This document shows positions 63,534-64,000 of a stretch of 64,000 nt of DNA, one piece after another; within the stretch, counting starts at the first letter, position 1, and the number at the start of each line of letters is the position of its first letter. The notes beneath the pieces are model-generated. The model had not been told where the DNA came from, did not search any database, and saw only the letters and a list, made by a program, of their open reading frames with translations. The stretch lies in NCBI RefSeq assembly GCF_009727155.1, contig NZ_WNWM01000002.1, positions 3,038,001 to 3,102,000 of the forward strand. The letters run 5' to 3'. Source of the DNA: Pseudoduganella dura (GTDB lineage Bacteria > Pseudomonadota > Gammaproteobacteria > Burkholderiales > Burkholderiaceae_D). Position numbers and translations under genes: made by a program.

Positions 63534-64000
63534 ATGAAACTGTCACGCTTACGTACCGCTACTGTCCTGCTGACCGCCATCGCAGCGGGCGTGCTGGCCT
63601 TTGCCGCCCCCGTCGCCGTCGCGCAGGACAAGCCCAAGGTCATCAGGATTTCCTATTCCAGCGCCGGTACCGGCGGCCGCCCGCTCACCGGCGGCACGTC
63701 GATCGCCACCGCGCACCAGCAGGGCATCCTGGAAAAGGAATTCGCCAAGGACGGCATCAAGATCCAGTGGACCTTCAACCCCGGCGCCGGCCCCGCCACC
63801 AACGAGCAGCTGGCCAACGGCCTGGCCGACTTTGCCCACCATGGCGACCTGCCGATCATCATCGGCCGCTCCACCGGGCTGAAAACCAAGCTGCTGTTCT
63901 CGTACACGCGCTTCGGCCCGGCCTACATCACCGGCCCGATCGACTCCCCGGCGAAATCGCTGGAAGACCTGAAAGGCAAGAAGCTCGCCGTGTTCAAGGG
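63534..64000 (+). CDS. ABC transporter substrate-binding protein (sulfonate type), truncated by window end
   Basis: 155 codons visible. Signal peptide (MKLSRLRTATVLLTAIAAGV, cleavage near AVAQ|DK). The mature part KVIRISYSSAGTGGRPLTGG, HQQGILEKEFAKDGIKIQWTFNPGAGPATNEQLANGLADFAHHGDLPIIIGRSTGLKTKLLF is the SsuA/NMT1-like fold of aliphatic-sulfonate and taurine binders. AGGAACC precedes the ATG. The spacer before it (63412-63533) holds four imperfect TTGAACCG repeats. It closes the sulfur-type locus; transporter genes are expected beyond the edge. Confidence 0.85.
   Translation, partial: MKLSRLRTATVLLTAIAAGVLAFAAPVAVAQDKPKVIRISYSSAGTGGRPLTGGTSIATAHQQGILEKEFAKDGIKIQWTFNPGAGPATNEQLANGLADFAHHGDLPIIIGRSTGLKTKLLFSYTRFGPAYITGPIDSPAKSLEDLKGKKLAVFK

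Overview
The window is chromosomal DNA from a GC-rich betaproteobacterium, most likely an Oxalobacteraceae member of the Massilia/Duganella type. This is judged from gene content (3-hydroxybutyrate oligomer hydrolase, PutA with a divergent Lrp regulator, FMN sulfur monooxygenase locus), codon use and the palindromic intergenic repeats. The family-level placement is an inference, not a search result.

Layout. 1-901: 3' part of an iron-dependent alcohol dehydrogenase. 995-3055: secreted 3HB-oligomer hydrolase. 3171-8434: a five-gene branched-chain-type ABC uptake operon (livG-livF-binding protein-livH-livM, minus strand). 8729-9778: nitronate monooxygenase. 9779-10476: a non-coding stretch with two copies of a DnaA-box/GTAAAC-rich element at a 440-bp period. 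10477-17365: MTA/SAH nucleosidase, PutA, its Lrp-type regulator and a chemoreceptor. 17435-22279: a LysR regulator, a small membrane protein, a large secreted PPC/DUF4214 protein and a chalcone-isomerase-like protein. 22375-31091: housekeeping genes (ferredoxin, coaD, rsmD, Nudix, DUF6279 lipoprotein, glmU, acpH, an Lrp regulator, glmS), with a second DnaA-box-like cluster at 27.9-28.5 kb.

The main discovery is 31117-51234. This 20.1-kb segment has the end structure of a Tn7-like transposon. It starts 25 nt after the glmS stop codon, which is the classical attTn7 position. Both termini read TGTG(G/C)ACGAACAATAAAG inward, arrays of TnsB-type ACAATAAAGTC sites lie inside each end, and a 5-bp duplication ACGCC flanks it. 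No tnsA-E gene is present. The cargo looks like a defence island: a DUF4365-like protein, a five-gene operon of type I restriction-modification (hsdR, hsdM, hsdS) overlapping an ATPase and an HNH nuclease of the Septu/PtuAB kind, a ribbon-helix-helix regulator with a palindromic operator, and a two-gene unit of a Rad50/RloC-like ATPase with a CxxC hook plus an Mrr-nuclease/STAND-NTPase fusion. It also carries an IS1182-type element, an IS30-type element with two nonsense codons and an IS66 fragment. Directly after it, 51240 to about 51421 looks like the eroded end(s) of an older Tn7-like element at the same site.

51693-64000 returns to host genes: a small secreted protein, a LysR regulator with a divergent SGNH hydrolase, a TetR regulator with three copies of its likely operator around a DJ-1/PfpI gene, a 24-residue membrane peptide, a molybdate-binding TOBE protein, and a sulfur-scavenging type locus. 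That locus has an SfnR-like sigma-54 activator without an input domain, an amidohydrolase, an FMN monooxygenase, a porin and a sulfonate-type binding protein. Two good sigma-54 promoters lie in front of the amidohydrolase and the porin.
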